Positions 1 to 12,358 of a stretch of 64,000 nt of DNA are shown here, piece by piece. Location of the stretch: assembly GCA_015680685.1 (NCBI GenBank), contig MNCI01027127.1, forward strand, positions 24,643 through 88,642, written 5' to 3'. The DNA is from Gnetum montanum. Taxonomy: Eukaryota; Streptophyta; Gnetopsida; Gnetales; Gnetaceae. The notes under the pieces were generated by a model that had not been told where the DNA came from, made no database searches, and saw only the letters and a list, made by a program, of their open reading frames with translations. Made by a program: the position numbers and the translations under genes. The first letter of the stretch is position 1. Every line of letters begins with the position of its first letter.

Positions 1-110
1 TTAAAACTGGTCATCCTTCTTTCTTTAACACAGATGTGATAGTCCATCATGACTTTAAACTAATGTACACGACCCAAAATGGCTTTAAATTAGAGCTCAA
101 TATGTCACAA
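1..110 (+). repeat. Degenerate copies of the 'taaact' 30-bp motif
   Basis: Two to three diverged copies of the motif also seen at 9655-10015, 30987-31270 and 58433-58640 (a catgac / ttaaact core). In element H similar copies lie just after the protease (about 58210-58260). This fits base 1 lying in the spacer downstream of B's protease. Confidence 0.5.
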
Positions 111-436
111 ATTTACAAACTCTTGTCACATTACGTTAAATTTTCATTTACATGTTACAAGTTGCAATTTTGATTCATGCCTTCTCATTACTTTCCTTTT
201 TTACAAATATTTTATTTACGTCTTGTTTTACATTTTGGAAAATGACTTTACATTCAACTACACACATATGTTCATAATATACCTGAGGAAATAAGAAAAA
301 TAATGAAAAATAATAATAAAAAGAGAAAACATATAAAAATAAAAAAAAATATTGAATGTCAATATGGTAATAGAATTCCAACACATTATGCCATGATTAA
401 ATCCATATCATTACATCTGTCCATCATATATTTCCA
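111..436. other. AT-rich spacer, no gene seen
   Basis: AT-rich sequence between motif copies and the end of the antisense gene. An A-rich stretch lies at about 290-350. No coding similarity was recognised on either strand. Confidence 0.5.
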
Positions 437-3400
437 TTAAACATCCAAAAATCCAAAACATTTAATAGCTAAAGTCGGATTAACAGTAAGCTCATGCATC
501 AGTACTAGGAGGGGGCTGGCCCCCAAAATCCTCCTCATCATTTGCTCTCTCTCCACTGGGGCCAACTCCATCATTAACATGTCCCTATAACAGAGTAAAA
601 AATAAAATAAAAAACAAGAGTAATAAAACAACTCATGAATACAAAACCAAGAAAAAGTAACACTAACACTAAAAACAACAAAACCATACAAAATTAAGTA
701 CCATAATAAAACATTCAAAAGTGAGGAGGGCATTAGGCTAGCCTCCAAATGCCGTAGAATCTCCTCCTTGGGCACATTTTCCCAGTCCTCCTCTAGGCCA
801 AGATCAATACCAGCCAAGGATTTACCCTTGTCCATCAAGGTCCAGGTAGGGTGCACAAGAGAGAACATGCCTGTCGAAGCCTCCTCGAAAGTAGTGGTAA
901 TGGTTCTCTTGGGAGATCCCTCCACCTCGGTGCACTTTGCAAACCTATCATAACCAGGATGCAAGCCTAGTCCATCGATGAACATTTCCATCTAGCGATG
1001 TTCAACTGATTCCTCCTTTAACCACTTCTTATACTGGTGCTTGTGATCCTTTTGATCTTGACCCCACTTACGTACTTTAGCAGCAAAGGATTTCCAATCA
1101 TGACATTTCCTATTTAGAAAATCCATCTGTGCCATTTGTTTAGCTAAATCCTGTGTCACCTGTACTTTGTCATTCAAAACTGTCTAGTAACACGCATAGG
1201 TGATCTCAGACGTGCATCAAGTACTATCACTAGACAGCCTAGTAGCAGCAAAGTCATAACGGGATTGAAGATCCCTCTTTTTCTCTCTCTCTCCTTTGCA
1301 ATGCTTCCTTCAATGAGTACACCTCATCCCATAGGTACTCAACTGAATGCCTGCAAGTCCAGAGTGACTTAGGATTTTGTATGATGCAACTGGAAACTCC
1401 ATCGTAAACCTTTCTAGGAAATTTTTCAATATTCCCTGGCAATTCATGGAAGGCATCAATATGAGTAGCCTTAGAAGGATCCCATTGAAGCTTAGCACCT
1501 GCAAGTATAAGTACCACACACATGAATCAGCCATAATTAACAATGAATGCAAAGAAACACAATAAACCTAGACACTTAGCATAATACGTAACATACACAT
1601 ACCTAGTTCTGGATGAGCTTGTTGTAGGTGAGTGACCACATCATTAACGATGCTTGTGACAAAGTCCATTTTACTAGGCATCTCAAGCCATGGCCTTAGC
1701 TGGTCAGTGGATGTGGGATAAGCATGGGAGGTCACCTCAATCGGGGGCTATGATCCTTACACCTCTACCCAGGATGTATGTGCCTTAGAGACCTCAGCAT
1801 CCACCTCTGGTGCTAAGAATAATCAGGATAATCAATAGAAAGACATAAGGATTAAAAGACATAAAATGTGGATCAAGCTAAAGGAATATACTAAAAATCC
1901 CTTTGTTGGTCAACTTGGGTGGATCACCAAGTTGAAAAGATCCATCGAAGAAACCATCAAAGACACCCCTCTCATCGCTTGAATGCTTAAGTGCATCCAA
2001 AGCCTCTGCAAGCTTCATCCCCATGATGCTTGTTACATCTTCCTCTTGCGAGATAGGAAGTTCCTCGATCGCTTCTTCCCTTTCTTTTTCTTCTTCCTCT
2101 AGCCCTGTGACAACCACTTCAGTTTCAACCATCAAGGCTAAGGCTTCTCTCTCCCTCTCGGGACTTTCCTCTGATAACACCAAAATCCTAATGTTAGTAT
2201 GACATAGTAGATAAGTACATTTAATAAACATATAAACTAAAACACAATAAAATAAATAAATATATAACAATAAAATAAAATACTTACCCTCCACTAGTAG
2301 TACAAAGCAGATCCTCTTTGCTCTTGGTACTCTCACTTCTGGGACAAGCTCCCTTGGGTGTTTGATTCTCTTCACCTTCGCCTTGGATTTTTTGATAGTC
2401 TCATGAATCAGACGTTCAGCCCCTTTAACAGACATGTGCAGTATAGGTGGTTCCAATCCCAAGCTATCACGAGAATGATGGGAACGACTAGCTACACCCC
2501 TAGTAGTAACAGACACTAATTTTTCGATGCCTTCAGGTGGGCCTTGAGATCTAGTGGTGCTAAAAAAATGGTGAATCCAAGGGCAGGACAACTGTGAAAA
2601 ATCCCTCAATATATAATGGTTATCACCATAAACTACTAGGAATTCAACAAACCTACGTAGGTACCCTGCGAAGAAGGTGAATGTGAAGTGGGATTTAGCA
2701 TTGATGTTTGAGTGTAATCTAACAATCTCTCCATGAAAGCTAGACCCAAGAAATTGTGCCCAATTATAACACACGCCCGTCTCTAGGATTGTGCATATAA
2801 TATGTGCGGACTCGATCCCAAGGTTTCTTCCTTGAGAAAGAGATTTAGGGAATGCCTGTGCCCGAAAGAGAGGGTACAAGAAGTTCACCTCCATTGATCA
2901 AGTATCATCCTGCATGGAAAAACCTTTGGGACCCCGAGACACACCTAACCAATCTTCAAGCTCCTTTATGATTTGGCTTTCTTTAGTCACTTTCTCTAAT
3001 ACCACTCTGGTGCCATCTATAGGCATGCCAAAAAGATTAGAAAGGAACTCAGTAGTCAGGTGGAAAGATACCTTGACTCCTCAAACCTATGGAGTCAAAT
3101 GAGAAGCATTGTTTCTAAAAGAATTAATAATGGTAACCATTTCAGTAGCTAGGATATTAGGAGTTAGAGTAGTGAACAAGTCCATAAAACCCGCACGGGT
3201 AAGATAGCTGATGACTAACTTAGAGGCCTTCATTTGTAACCATTGTTGTGACTGTTCCATCTCTCCATACTTCATAAAAAGAGTGGCCTCAGTGCACCCT
3301 GATATGATGGTAACTTCATCAGAAGACATAGCCATTGTAGAGAAAGGAAAAAGAAAACATAGAGTGAAATGTTAAAAACATAGTACACAATGATGCAACA

Positions 3401-5484
3401 AAGAGAAAATGGAGTCTAGAATGTGATCATTTACCATCAGTAAATGGCATAAGTGGATTAGGCGCAGGATCAATTATTTGAGGAAAAATTGGCCATTGGA
3501 GGACCAATCCTCAACCAACCAACCACGAACTTGACAGCATTCAAAGGCCCTTGAAAATTGCCTATGGTAGTCAACAATAGTAGCCCTTGTCTGGTCTAGT
3601 ACTGCAGCAGGAATAATGGGGTCCACCATGAATGCCTCCAATGCTGTGCACACTAAGGCAAGCCCACCATCATCATCACACATCCCATTCTCATCAAAAC
3701 AAGGCCTGCATAGAAAAAAATATTTATGCATAGACAACGATATAATTTTAAAAAATCAAAAATTAAGCAAAGCACAAAAGAGCATACTTGTCCACTCTAT
3801 ACACTATCCCAGGTGGGTTCTGGAATAGTGTATGAACACGGAAAGCTAGAAAAAGTGTGTTGCTACTGTTATAATGGCTACAAGTAGGTAGCTCCCATAC
3901 ACGAGTCAAAGGACAAGTAGAGTTAGGACCCTCAAGAAGGCCTCCCTCAACTATAAAAAGACCCTCATCTATGTCAATAATGAAGGAAAGCACATCTTGT
4001 GTAGATCCAAGCAACATTGTTTTAACCATATCACGGGCCAACTGCTCACTTAAATCAGACCATATAACTACGCTGAAACTTTGTAAAATGAATGAAAAAA
4101 ATGCACCAACACCAAGATAGAACCATATCACATGAGGTCCAATATGCATGTCATAAGGATGCATGTCCAGTCCAAAGGGGATAAACCAAGCAAGTACACC
4201 AACAAGCTCAACCACAAGAAGGGAGGGTTTAGGTCCCCTGCATGTAGCCAAAACCTTAAGTAAGTAAAGAGTCCAAGTGCTCAAGATAATATGAAATCAC
4301 ATAAACTAAAACACACATAAATAATACTTAAATACATAGCTTCATCCCATGAGACAAGGACACCAATATTTATTTGGTGTATTTAATGCTCATTGGGATA
4401 CAATGAAATCGTTTACATAGTAGTTTGTCGTAAGCAACATAAAATGAACATGCAGGTATAAAACCATGAACATTTCTACATTCATATAAATGTATTTAAA
4501 TCTATCCAAACAAGAAAATAATAAACAACATAGACCTAAACACCATTAGCTAATGAACATTTCAACAAACAATTTTCATCTTCATGTTTTAACATAAATG
4601 CCGCTCATAAGAAGGCTTGCCCTGCACTCACGCTAGCTTACCTTGTACTCATGCTAGGGTTTTTCCCAGGAATGCATGCTAGGACCTGTTCCTATAGCTC
4701 ATGCTACCTTGGAAATTACATGGCCCTAGCACTCATGATGTCTTGGCACTCACGCTACCAAGGAAACTAACCCTACCTTGTAACTCATGCTAGGGTTTTC
4801 CCTAGGAACGCATGTTGGGGCCTATTCCTATAGCTCACATTGTCCTAGAAATTACATGGCCTTGGCACTCACACTATCTTGGCACTCACACTACCTAGCA
4901 AACTAACCCTACCTTGTAACTCATGCTGGGGTTTTCCCCAAGAACGCACGCTAGGGCCTATTCCTGCAACTCACGTTGCCCTAGAAATTATGTGGCCCTG
5001 GCACTCACATTGTCCTAGTGCTCACACTACCCAGGAAACTAACCCTACCTTGTAACTCATGCTGGGGTTTTCCCTAGGAACACACACTAGGGCCTGTGCT
5101 TGCAATTCACGTTGCCCTAGAACTTACGCTACCATGGCACTCACGTTATGCTCACTCTGGTATGCAAAACAAAAACAAAAATCTGACTCACCCTAATCCA
5201 ACCACGCGCAACTAAAAGACAACAATCAAAAAATACAGAAAGCCACAGTACAAGCCCCAACGCCCCAAAACATAGCGGAGAAACCAAAAATCATGCTATG
5301 GCCATCAAAGACCACATTGCCCTAGCTAACACTGTGCATAAAATAATAGAGAGAAACAAGAAAAAATGGACCTACGTAGAGCTCCATCCCATGCTGGAAT
5401 TATGGCTTGAGGGAGACATTGAAGTAGCTCTTCACTCTCCTCCATGAACTCCATATTTGCTTGCCTCTTCCCTTTGCCCTTCAT
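437..5484 (-). pseudogene. Intron-containing gene antisense in element B, function unknown
   Basis: Seen: an exon chain on the minus strand joined by plausible GT-AG introns at 4238-4335, 3706-3787, 2171-2287 and 1499-1602. Others have a lost site: about 3336-3434 has acceptor AG changed to AA, about 1813-1899 has lost its donor GT, and one ends at 585. A candidate first exon (5376-5484) starts MKGKGKRQANMEF and ends at a gtaggt donor, leaving a roughly 1.0-kb first intron that holds the 136-bp repeat. The protein has a Glu-rich acidic stretch after the 2171-2287 intron and a charged, possibly coiled region near 1260-1500. It aligns domain by domain with the + strand copy at about 20700-24046, for example PWLEMPSKMDF here and PWTETPEKFNF there. 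In-frame stops occur (e.g. after SHLTP near 3087). I do not recognise the family; the N-terminal half loosely recalls gag-like 'plant transposon protein' domains, which is inference. Confidence 0.6.
4612..5160. repeat. Tandem repeat, about 136 bp, about four copies
   Basis: The phrase aaactaaccctaccttgtaa starts at 4764, 4900 and 5036 (spacing 136), and a partial unit begins near 4612. Units are rich in actcacgct / ctcatgct words, which also occur in B's LTR repeat at 11265-11900. It lies inside the proposed first intron of the antisense gene. Confidence 0.85.
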
Positions 5485-6177
5485 GGCTGCCTTGTAACTC
5501 ACATTGTAGCTCACACTGATGCTCACGCTAATGCTCACACTGCACTCTCTAGCTTGCTCATGCCCTTGATGTCCACGAACTCATGCTAGCACAAGTAACA
5601 CCCCCAATACCTCAAAATCCCTTTTTAACCCTCATGTTCATCCTAAATTTAGTTTATTTGTTTATTCTATTTTATTTTTAGCTTTATTTTTATTTATTCA
5701 ATTTACCATGTTCATGTTTAACTTTTTCTTTCCTATTATTATTTACATCATCTTTGCTTCATTCTTACCTAGTATTCCTCATTATTTCATCCTCTAGAGA
5801 TGAGGCCAAAATATTAGAAATAGAAAAAACTAAAAAAGAGAGGAGAGAAAGGTTGAAATATATATATATATATATACATAATAAAATGCATAAAAATCCA
5901 TAAGATGTTAAAATCCCATAAACTTATTGTTCACACAAAATGTAGAAATTAACAATGCTCTATACACTCATCCATAACACAAAATGACATGAATATTATC
6001 AGCCCAGTATGGCCTAAAACTGCCATATGGTCAAGATATGACACTAAACTACCACTATATTCTGCAATTTCATAAGCACATAGATTAATTACCCAATGCT
6101 CATTTACATTTAACAAAACCTTCATCAACTAAATGTCACTCACTTCACTCACGATTTAAATTAGCAGGAGTAAGCAC
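5161..6177. other. Spacer between repeat and pol of element B
   Basis: Contains the candidate first exon of the antisense gene (5376-5484, minus). An AT-rich tract and a degenerate pair of 'taaact' motif copies (5995-6060) precede the pol frame. No other coding similarity was recognised. Confidence 0.5.
5857..5876. repeat. (AT)n microsatellite
   Basis: About ten uninterrupted AT dinucleotides. Confidence 0.9.
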
Positions 6178-9100
6178 ATGGCCACCAAGAATATCATTTC
6201 AACATTGTCTCTCAACGGACCATATGGGGAGGTAAAAAGAGTAATCAATCTAGAAGCCTTGGATCTAGACCCATGTGCTTATACTAATTTAATAGCCTCC
6301 ACTCAAGAAACATTGGATTGGCCTAAAAATGTGGCTAAGACTTTAGATCTAGAGGCCAATAATATCACTGAAGATCCTCTTGTTGAAGTCCCCATTACTA
6401 CATTCAATGATGAAACTAGAATATTGAAATTAAGTGCCCTACTATTCTCACAACATGTTAGTGACATCACTCAAGTACTGAAAGAAAATATAAAAATATT
6501 TGCATGGTCATATACCAACATGCCAAGATTAGACCCCTAAATCATCTAACACAACATCATTCTTGATGCAAAAGTCAAACCGGTGAAGCAAAAAGCATGA
6601 AAGGTTAGACCTAAGATGGCGTTAGCAGTCCATGCTGAAATCACAAAGCTCTACCAAGCCAGTTTCATCTGAGCTATTGATTATTCCAATTGGATATCAA
6701 ACATTGGCGTAGTCCCTAAGAAGAATGGTAGTATACGCATATGCATTGACTTCCGCAATCTCAACACAGCCACTATAAAGGATGACTTCCCATTACCTAG
6801 CATTGATCAACTTATTGACACAACTGCTAGGCATGCACTATTATCCTTTATGGATGGATTTTTAGGATACAATCAAATAAGAATCAACCTGGAACATCAA
6901 CTCAGAATAACCTTTATGACACCTTGGGGCACATTCTGCTATACGATGATGTCATTTGGTCTTAAAAATGTAGGCACTACATATCAAGGAGAAATGACAT
7001 ATATATGTAGTGATTACATGCTTAATTTTCTCAATGATTATGTTGACGACATCGTGGTTAAATCTAAAACAACCGAACAACATCCAAAAGATCTAGACTT
7101 AGTGCTTAAATGTTGTCTCAAATATGACCTTAGACTCAATCCAAAGAAGTATGTCTTTTGTGTTAAAATGGGCAAAATGCTTGACTTCATAGTTTCTAGA
7201 ACAGGGATATAGGTAGACCCTGATAAGGTTAAGGTAATAATTAACATGCAACCACCAAAAAACCTTACCGAACTACGCAGTCTCCAAGGTAGACTACAAT
7301 TCATTAGATGCTTTATCGAAAGGCTGATGGATAAGTTGAGACCCATGCAACACCTATTACAAAAGAATGTGTATTTCCAATGGACTCAACAATGCCAGGA
7401 AGCATTCGAGAACATAAAGTAAGAGTTGGCTTAACTACCGACCATTTATCCCCCACAGAGTGATAAACCCTTCTACATCTACCTTGCAACTTCTGATTCT
7501 TCCATTGCATCAATGCTTTGTCAAAAATGTAAAGATGGAATCGAGATCCCTATCTATTACCTAACCCACACCCTAATTGCCTATGAACAACGATACAAAG
7601 AAGTGGAGAAATCATGCCTTTCCCTCATGTTTTCCTTGAAGAAATGGTAGCATTATCTCTTCCGTAATCAAGTCTACATTATTTGCAAAAATAATGTACT
7701 CCACGCCATCACTAACAACATCTATGAGTTGAGTAGGATAGCTAGGTGGAAAGCAATGATCACAAAGTTTGACTTACACTATGTTGCTCAATCCTCTACA
7801 AAAGGTCAAGCAATAGTCACACAATTGACCATCTCGCCAACACATGATCAAGCAATGATTAACCCTGAATTCCTTGATGAGAATGTTAACAGTATAGACA
7901 CTGTACCTGATAACTACTAGGCAATCCTTTATTTTGATAGAGCTTCAACTTCCCGAGGAGGAAGTGCTACAGCTATTTTAACATACCCCTCCAGAGAAAT
8001 CCAACCCTTCACCTACTGATTGACCTTTCCTTGTATTAATAACATAGTAGAATACGAAGGTCTTCATAGAGGTCTTCAAGTGGCATTGACTTCACGAATC
8101 GCACATCTTGTAGTTCAAGGTGATTCATAGTTAGTCATTAACCAAATCACAGAAGTTTACACATGCAAGGCTCTCCATTTGCAATCATATTGTTATTTGA
8201 CCAAACATCTACTGAAGCAATTAGTAGACATGGATATACAGCATGTCCCTAGAAGTGAAAAAACCATTACCGATGCACTTACTACACTAGCCCTAAACAT
8301 GACACCTGAAATATTCCATGTGTTCCCTAGCTCTATAACAAATTGTGCCAAACCTATAACCAACTCTCTCGATGAAATGCCTATAGCATCCATTAGCACA
8401 ACACATGCAATAGAATGGTATAATGACATAAAAGAGTACCTTCTATGAGGCAAACCTCCACAACATTTGACAAATTCTCAAAAAGACGTCATGCAAAAAC
8501 GCTCTTGGCAATATGCGTTAATAGGAGACACCTTGTGTTGCAAATCCTACAAAGGCATTCTGTTGGTGTGCATTAGTAGCATCGATAGTCAAATGATTAT
8601 AGAACAAGTCCATGAAGGACTTTGTGGAGGGCACATAGCACCCAAAGAAATGGCAACAAAGATTAGGCACTTGGGCTACTACCGGCCACACATGGAGTAC
8701 AATTGCTTCTCCAAGGTCAGGACATGTGACATTTGCCAAAGGCATGGTAACCTAATACATGTGCCACCTAACAAATTTCACACAACACAAATCACATAGC
8801 CATTCCAAATATGGGGATTAGACTTAATTGGATCGATAACGTCACCATCTTCTGGAGGGCATAGCTTCATTATCACCGCAATTGAATACTTCACAAAATG
8901 GGTAGAATCTATTCCCCTTAGGAAGACCACTTCTAAACATGTTTGCACTTTCATAATAGAAAACATCATGATCCATTTTGATATTCCGATGACCATCATT
9001 ACTAACAATGGGCCACAGTTCAGCAATGCATATACTAAAATCTTTTGTGAAAGATTGGGTATTAAACATGCATTCTTGTCACCTTACTACCCATAGAGCA

Positions 9101-9654
9101 ATGGTCAAGTGGGGGCTACAAACAAAACTATCATCATGGTGCTCAAAAAGATTTTAAATCAGAGCAAGAGGCAATGGCACGAACAATTATTCTACGCATT
9201 ATAGGCATACAGAACTACACATCGAACACCTACAGGTAAAACTCTATATAGTCTTGTATATAGATTTGAAGTTGTTTTACCTTTGGAGTTATAGGTTTCC
9301 TCATTGTGGATATCTCTTTTAGGCCTCCTCAATGAAATCCAAAGCAATGAAATGTGCATTACTGACCTTGACTCGGTGGAGGAAGAACGTGTGTGAATGC
9401 TTGATTAGATTGAGTGGTACCAGAAACAACAGCAGCAACGACACAAACACAACCTGCATAAGCACCCAATTAAAGAAGGAGACCTAGTACTTAAGGTCAT
9501 TCGTGAACATCTAGATAAATTCTCAGCTAACTGGGAAGGCCCTTACTTAGTCACCAAGGCGTACAATAGTGGAGCATTCAAACTTGCTGACATGGACGAG
9601 AACGAGTTTGCTAATCCTATAAATCACCTGTACCTGAAATAGTACTATGTTTGA
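6178..9654 (+). pseudogene. Tat-type gypsy pol: RT, RNase H, archaeal-type RNase H, integrase
   Basis: One reading frame (1159 codons) holds all domains in order without a frameshift, cut by roughly eighteen in-frame stops. After a linker (6178-6540) RT shows RICIDFRNLN, FMDGFLGYNQI and the catalytic YVDD (near 7040). RNase H follows (FYIYLATSDSS, near 7470). A second RNase H (LYFDRAS...VEYEGLHRGLQVAL...VVQGDS, about 7930-8290) marks the Tat lineage. Integrase begins with an H-H-C-C finger (GLCGGH, CDICQRH), then WGLDLIG with the first acid. The second acid is lost: ITNNGPQF stands where TDNGPQF is usual. The tail ends NHLYLK. Many stops are TAG where D, or the usual consensus, has Gln or Trp. 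Confidence 0.95.
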
Positions 9655-10015
9655 TCAACCTAAGGTACGTAACGGTCCTAGCATCATGACCTAAAACTGA
9701 TACCATAGAACCGTCCTAGGGCTATGACTTAAAACTAGCACCATAGAGTGTCCTGGAGTCATGACAATAAACTGACATCATATAGCTCTATCTGGCATGA
9801 CACTAAACTACCACATCTGTCCACCATGACATAAAACTAGCATCCAAAGTCCACTAAGACTATAAACTACTTTGCCTCTTCACAGTCTACTATGACTATA
9901 AACTAGCAATGCACTATCCACTACGATGCTAAACTGGCACCATCCAAAGGGTTATGATGTGAAACTAACCTGCAATGGTCTGCTAAGACTATAAACTAGC
10001 GACATCATCAACGAC
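9655..10015 (+). repeat. 30-bp tandem 'ctatgac-taaact-agca' repeat after pol
   Basis: About ten diverged copies directly after the pol stop. Core words are ctatgac, taaact and agcac/ggcac, with a spacing of about 30 bp (some 34-36). The same array follows integrase in D (30987-31270) and lies in the 3' part of H (58433-58640). Confidence 0.85.
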
Positions 10016-11156
10016 TAGGCAATACTTGAAAATATATGTTGCTGCAATTGGCTATACATGTTCCACAAAGGCTTGCTACACAATTTGTCTCATGGACCCT
10101 GATGAAGTTGATGTTGTTCATGATTCTGTCTGCTTTGAAATTGCACACGGTGGCTCCATCTCCTTGGTTATTTTCAAGTTTAAAGTACTTAGTTAACCAA
10201 ATCATTTGTGGTTTTCTTATCTTCTTGGAGTTGTGTTTGTAGGATGACATTCTTGAGACATTTATGCACATATGCACTTCATCATGATGATAAGGTATCA
10301 CATTCTTCCTGATGCACACAACTAGGTTAATCAATCCATTCATAAGTACATTCCTGACTCTTTATATGTTCCTTATTCCCCATCATGTTCCCCTTATACT
10401 ATTTAATTACACCCCCATGATACATTCTATTCACCCCAAAGCTCTTGATACACTGTTGCACACTATGTTTCTCTAAGTAGTTGCAATGCAAAACACAGTA
10501 CATGGTACATGATACAAATGCAAACGCATAAGCACGAGTATAGTACTAAAAGCAAGCTCTTCCAAAAAGAACAAAAAAGATAAAAAAGAAAAATAAAAAT
10601 AAACAAAAAAAAGAATAAAAAGATCAAAGAGAAAAATGCATGGAAAAGGTCTTCATGACCCCATTGACATCATAGACCAAAGACCATTGGCTCTTCTCAT
10701 ATAAGCCCTAGGCTGGAAGGAAATTGTCTTAGAAAAACAGTTACACTCGTGTCTCAAATGATCATGTTGCACATCATAACATGGCTTTGGTTTTTACAAT
10801 GGGCTCCAGTAAACACTGTATGAGAGTCTTGTTTTCTCCAACAAATACACTTCCTATGTCTTGGTTCTACGTCTACTAAACACCGACTACTAACAAGGAC
10901 TAAAGATATGGCTTGTTCACGTGAGAGCATTCCTCTCCCACAATTCCAACAGCAATTATAACCATTGATCAACTCTTGATTTCCCTAGTTATAACCAATC
11001 CCCTTGCATCTTGAATTGCACTTCCTCAATCCTATGTACTTTTAAACATGGTGCAATGACATCCAGCCAAGGGCTGATGGATAATGCTTAGTACTTGGTT
11101 GGTCATGGTGTTTTGTACTTCTTTGTCGACGCCTCTCCGATGAATTCCTCCAGACG
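10016..11156. other. 3' non-coding region of element B
   Basis: No coding similarity. Contains a T-rich run ending gtgtttgtag (about 10215-10242) that looks like a 3' splice site and has counterparts in D and H. An A/G-rich stretch lies at 10560-10640. The segment ttctttgtcgacgcctct near 11117 is nearly identical to one before H's 3' LTR (about 59702). Confidence 0.6.
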
Positions 11157-11174
11157 TCAAAAAAGAGGGACCAA
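11157..11174 (+). other. Polypurine tract of element B
   Basis: Purine-rich gtcaaaaaagagggaccaa immediately before the TG that opens the LTR. H has caacaaagaggggccat at the same place. This is the expected plus-strand primer for reverse transcription. Confidence 0.8.
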
Positions 11175-11264
11175 TGAAACACCACTAACTTCAGCCTAAC
11201 ACTTTGAAACGAGAACAACTTAGGCCCTTTTGAACATTCGGGAGAAAAAAATTTGACTAAGGCA

Positions 11265-11900
11265 TGTAACTCACGCTCAGCTTGCCCACGCTTAGCTTGT
11301 CAAGCTAGCTTACCCTTAGCATGAGCAACTCCAACGACTTTAAAATCAAGTCAAATATGGTCCAATCTGAGGGTGCAAGGCATCTTCAGTATCAGCATTC
11401 AAAAGTTCAAATTTTGGACCAAATTGTACACATTTTCTCACTCGCACTGATGGTCACGCTAAGGTCACACTGGTAGCATGAGTCCAGCGTGACCAACTCT
11501 GAGAGCCTTAAAATCGAGTTAAAATGGTTTGATTTCAAAGGTGCAAGTCATCCTTAGGGTTCATTGTTGACAACTTCAAGTTCTAGCCTCTAGAATTCTA
11601 GATTTTAGGTCCAAAATTGCAAAGTTTTTGTAGCTCACGCTGTGGTCACGTTGAGCTCACGCTGGCAGCGTGAGTCCAGCATGAGCTACCAAAAGTGGTT
11701 TAAAATAAGGCACATCCAAGCTCAATTTTTGACTTGTAGATCACTCTTAGGGTCAACCACAGTCAGAAAATTGTTACACTCTAAGAAAAAAGCTTCAAGG
11801 ATCAAAATTTGATGTGAAATGTGTCATTTTCATCAAGTCATGCTAAGGTCACACTAAGGTCACACTGGCAGCATGAGTACAGCATGAGTCTAGCATGAGT
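11265..11900 (+). repeat. ~190-bp repeat with ctcacgct / agcgtgag palindromes in LTR U3
   Basis: Palindromic clusters near 11270, 11445, 11635 and 11837 (spacing about 175-200). Between them a shared unit (cttaaaatc, ggtgcaag, catccttagggt) recurs. The third cluster contains ctcacgctggcagcgtgag, a near-perfect palindrome. It sits upstream of the TATA box. Confidence 0.75.
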
Positions 11901-12350
11901 ACTAATCACACCTGGTCAAAAGCATGCCAAACACATGCTGAGGACATGCCAAGATAAAATCAACTCAAGCTAGGAGCTTTTGTGAGACAGAAATGCCTCA
12001 AACATCCACAAAACCACTCACATCAACACCCTGTAGTAGTCAGTCCATGGATCGACAAGTTCTAGGTGAACCGAAGTCAATTTTTCTTGTTGTACATTAT
12101 CATTTTCATTGTAAATTTTTACCATTTGTGAGCTTGTCAAGCTCTTACACTCCAAATTGTATATGCTTCTATGGATGTAAGCTAGCTTGTGTAAGCCAAC
12201 ACATGTTGTAAGATACAGTGCATCTGGTCAAGAATGTAGCCCGCCTACACATGTAGTTGTCCATATAACACCTGTCACATGATCCATTTTCCTCTCATTT
12301 CTTAGCCATTGATCCATCTATGAGTTCCATACCTGAGCCTAGCCAAACCT

Positions 12351-12358
12351 TATAAATA
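12351..12358 (+). promoter_or_regulatory. TATA box of B LTR
   Basis: TATAAATA followed by ccc, the same context as in the D, H and solo LTRs. Likely marks the start of R. Confidence 0.7.

Noticed and set aside
437-991. A single 184-codon gene
   Set aside because: The frame runs through an intron ending at 585 and is only the last part of the longer spliced gene.
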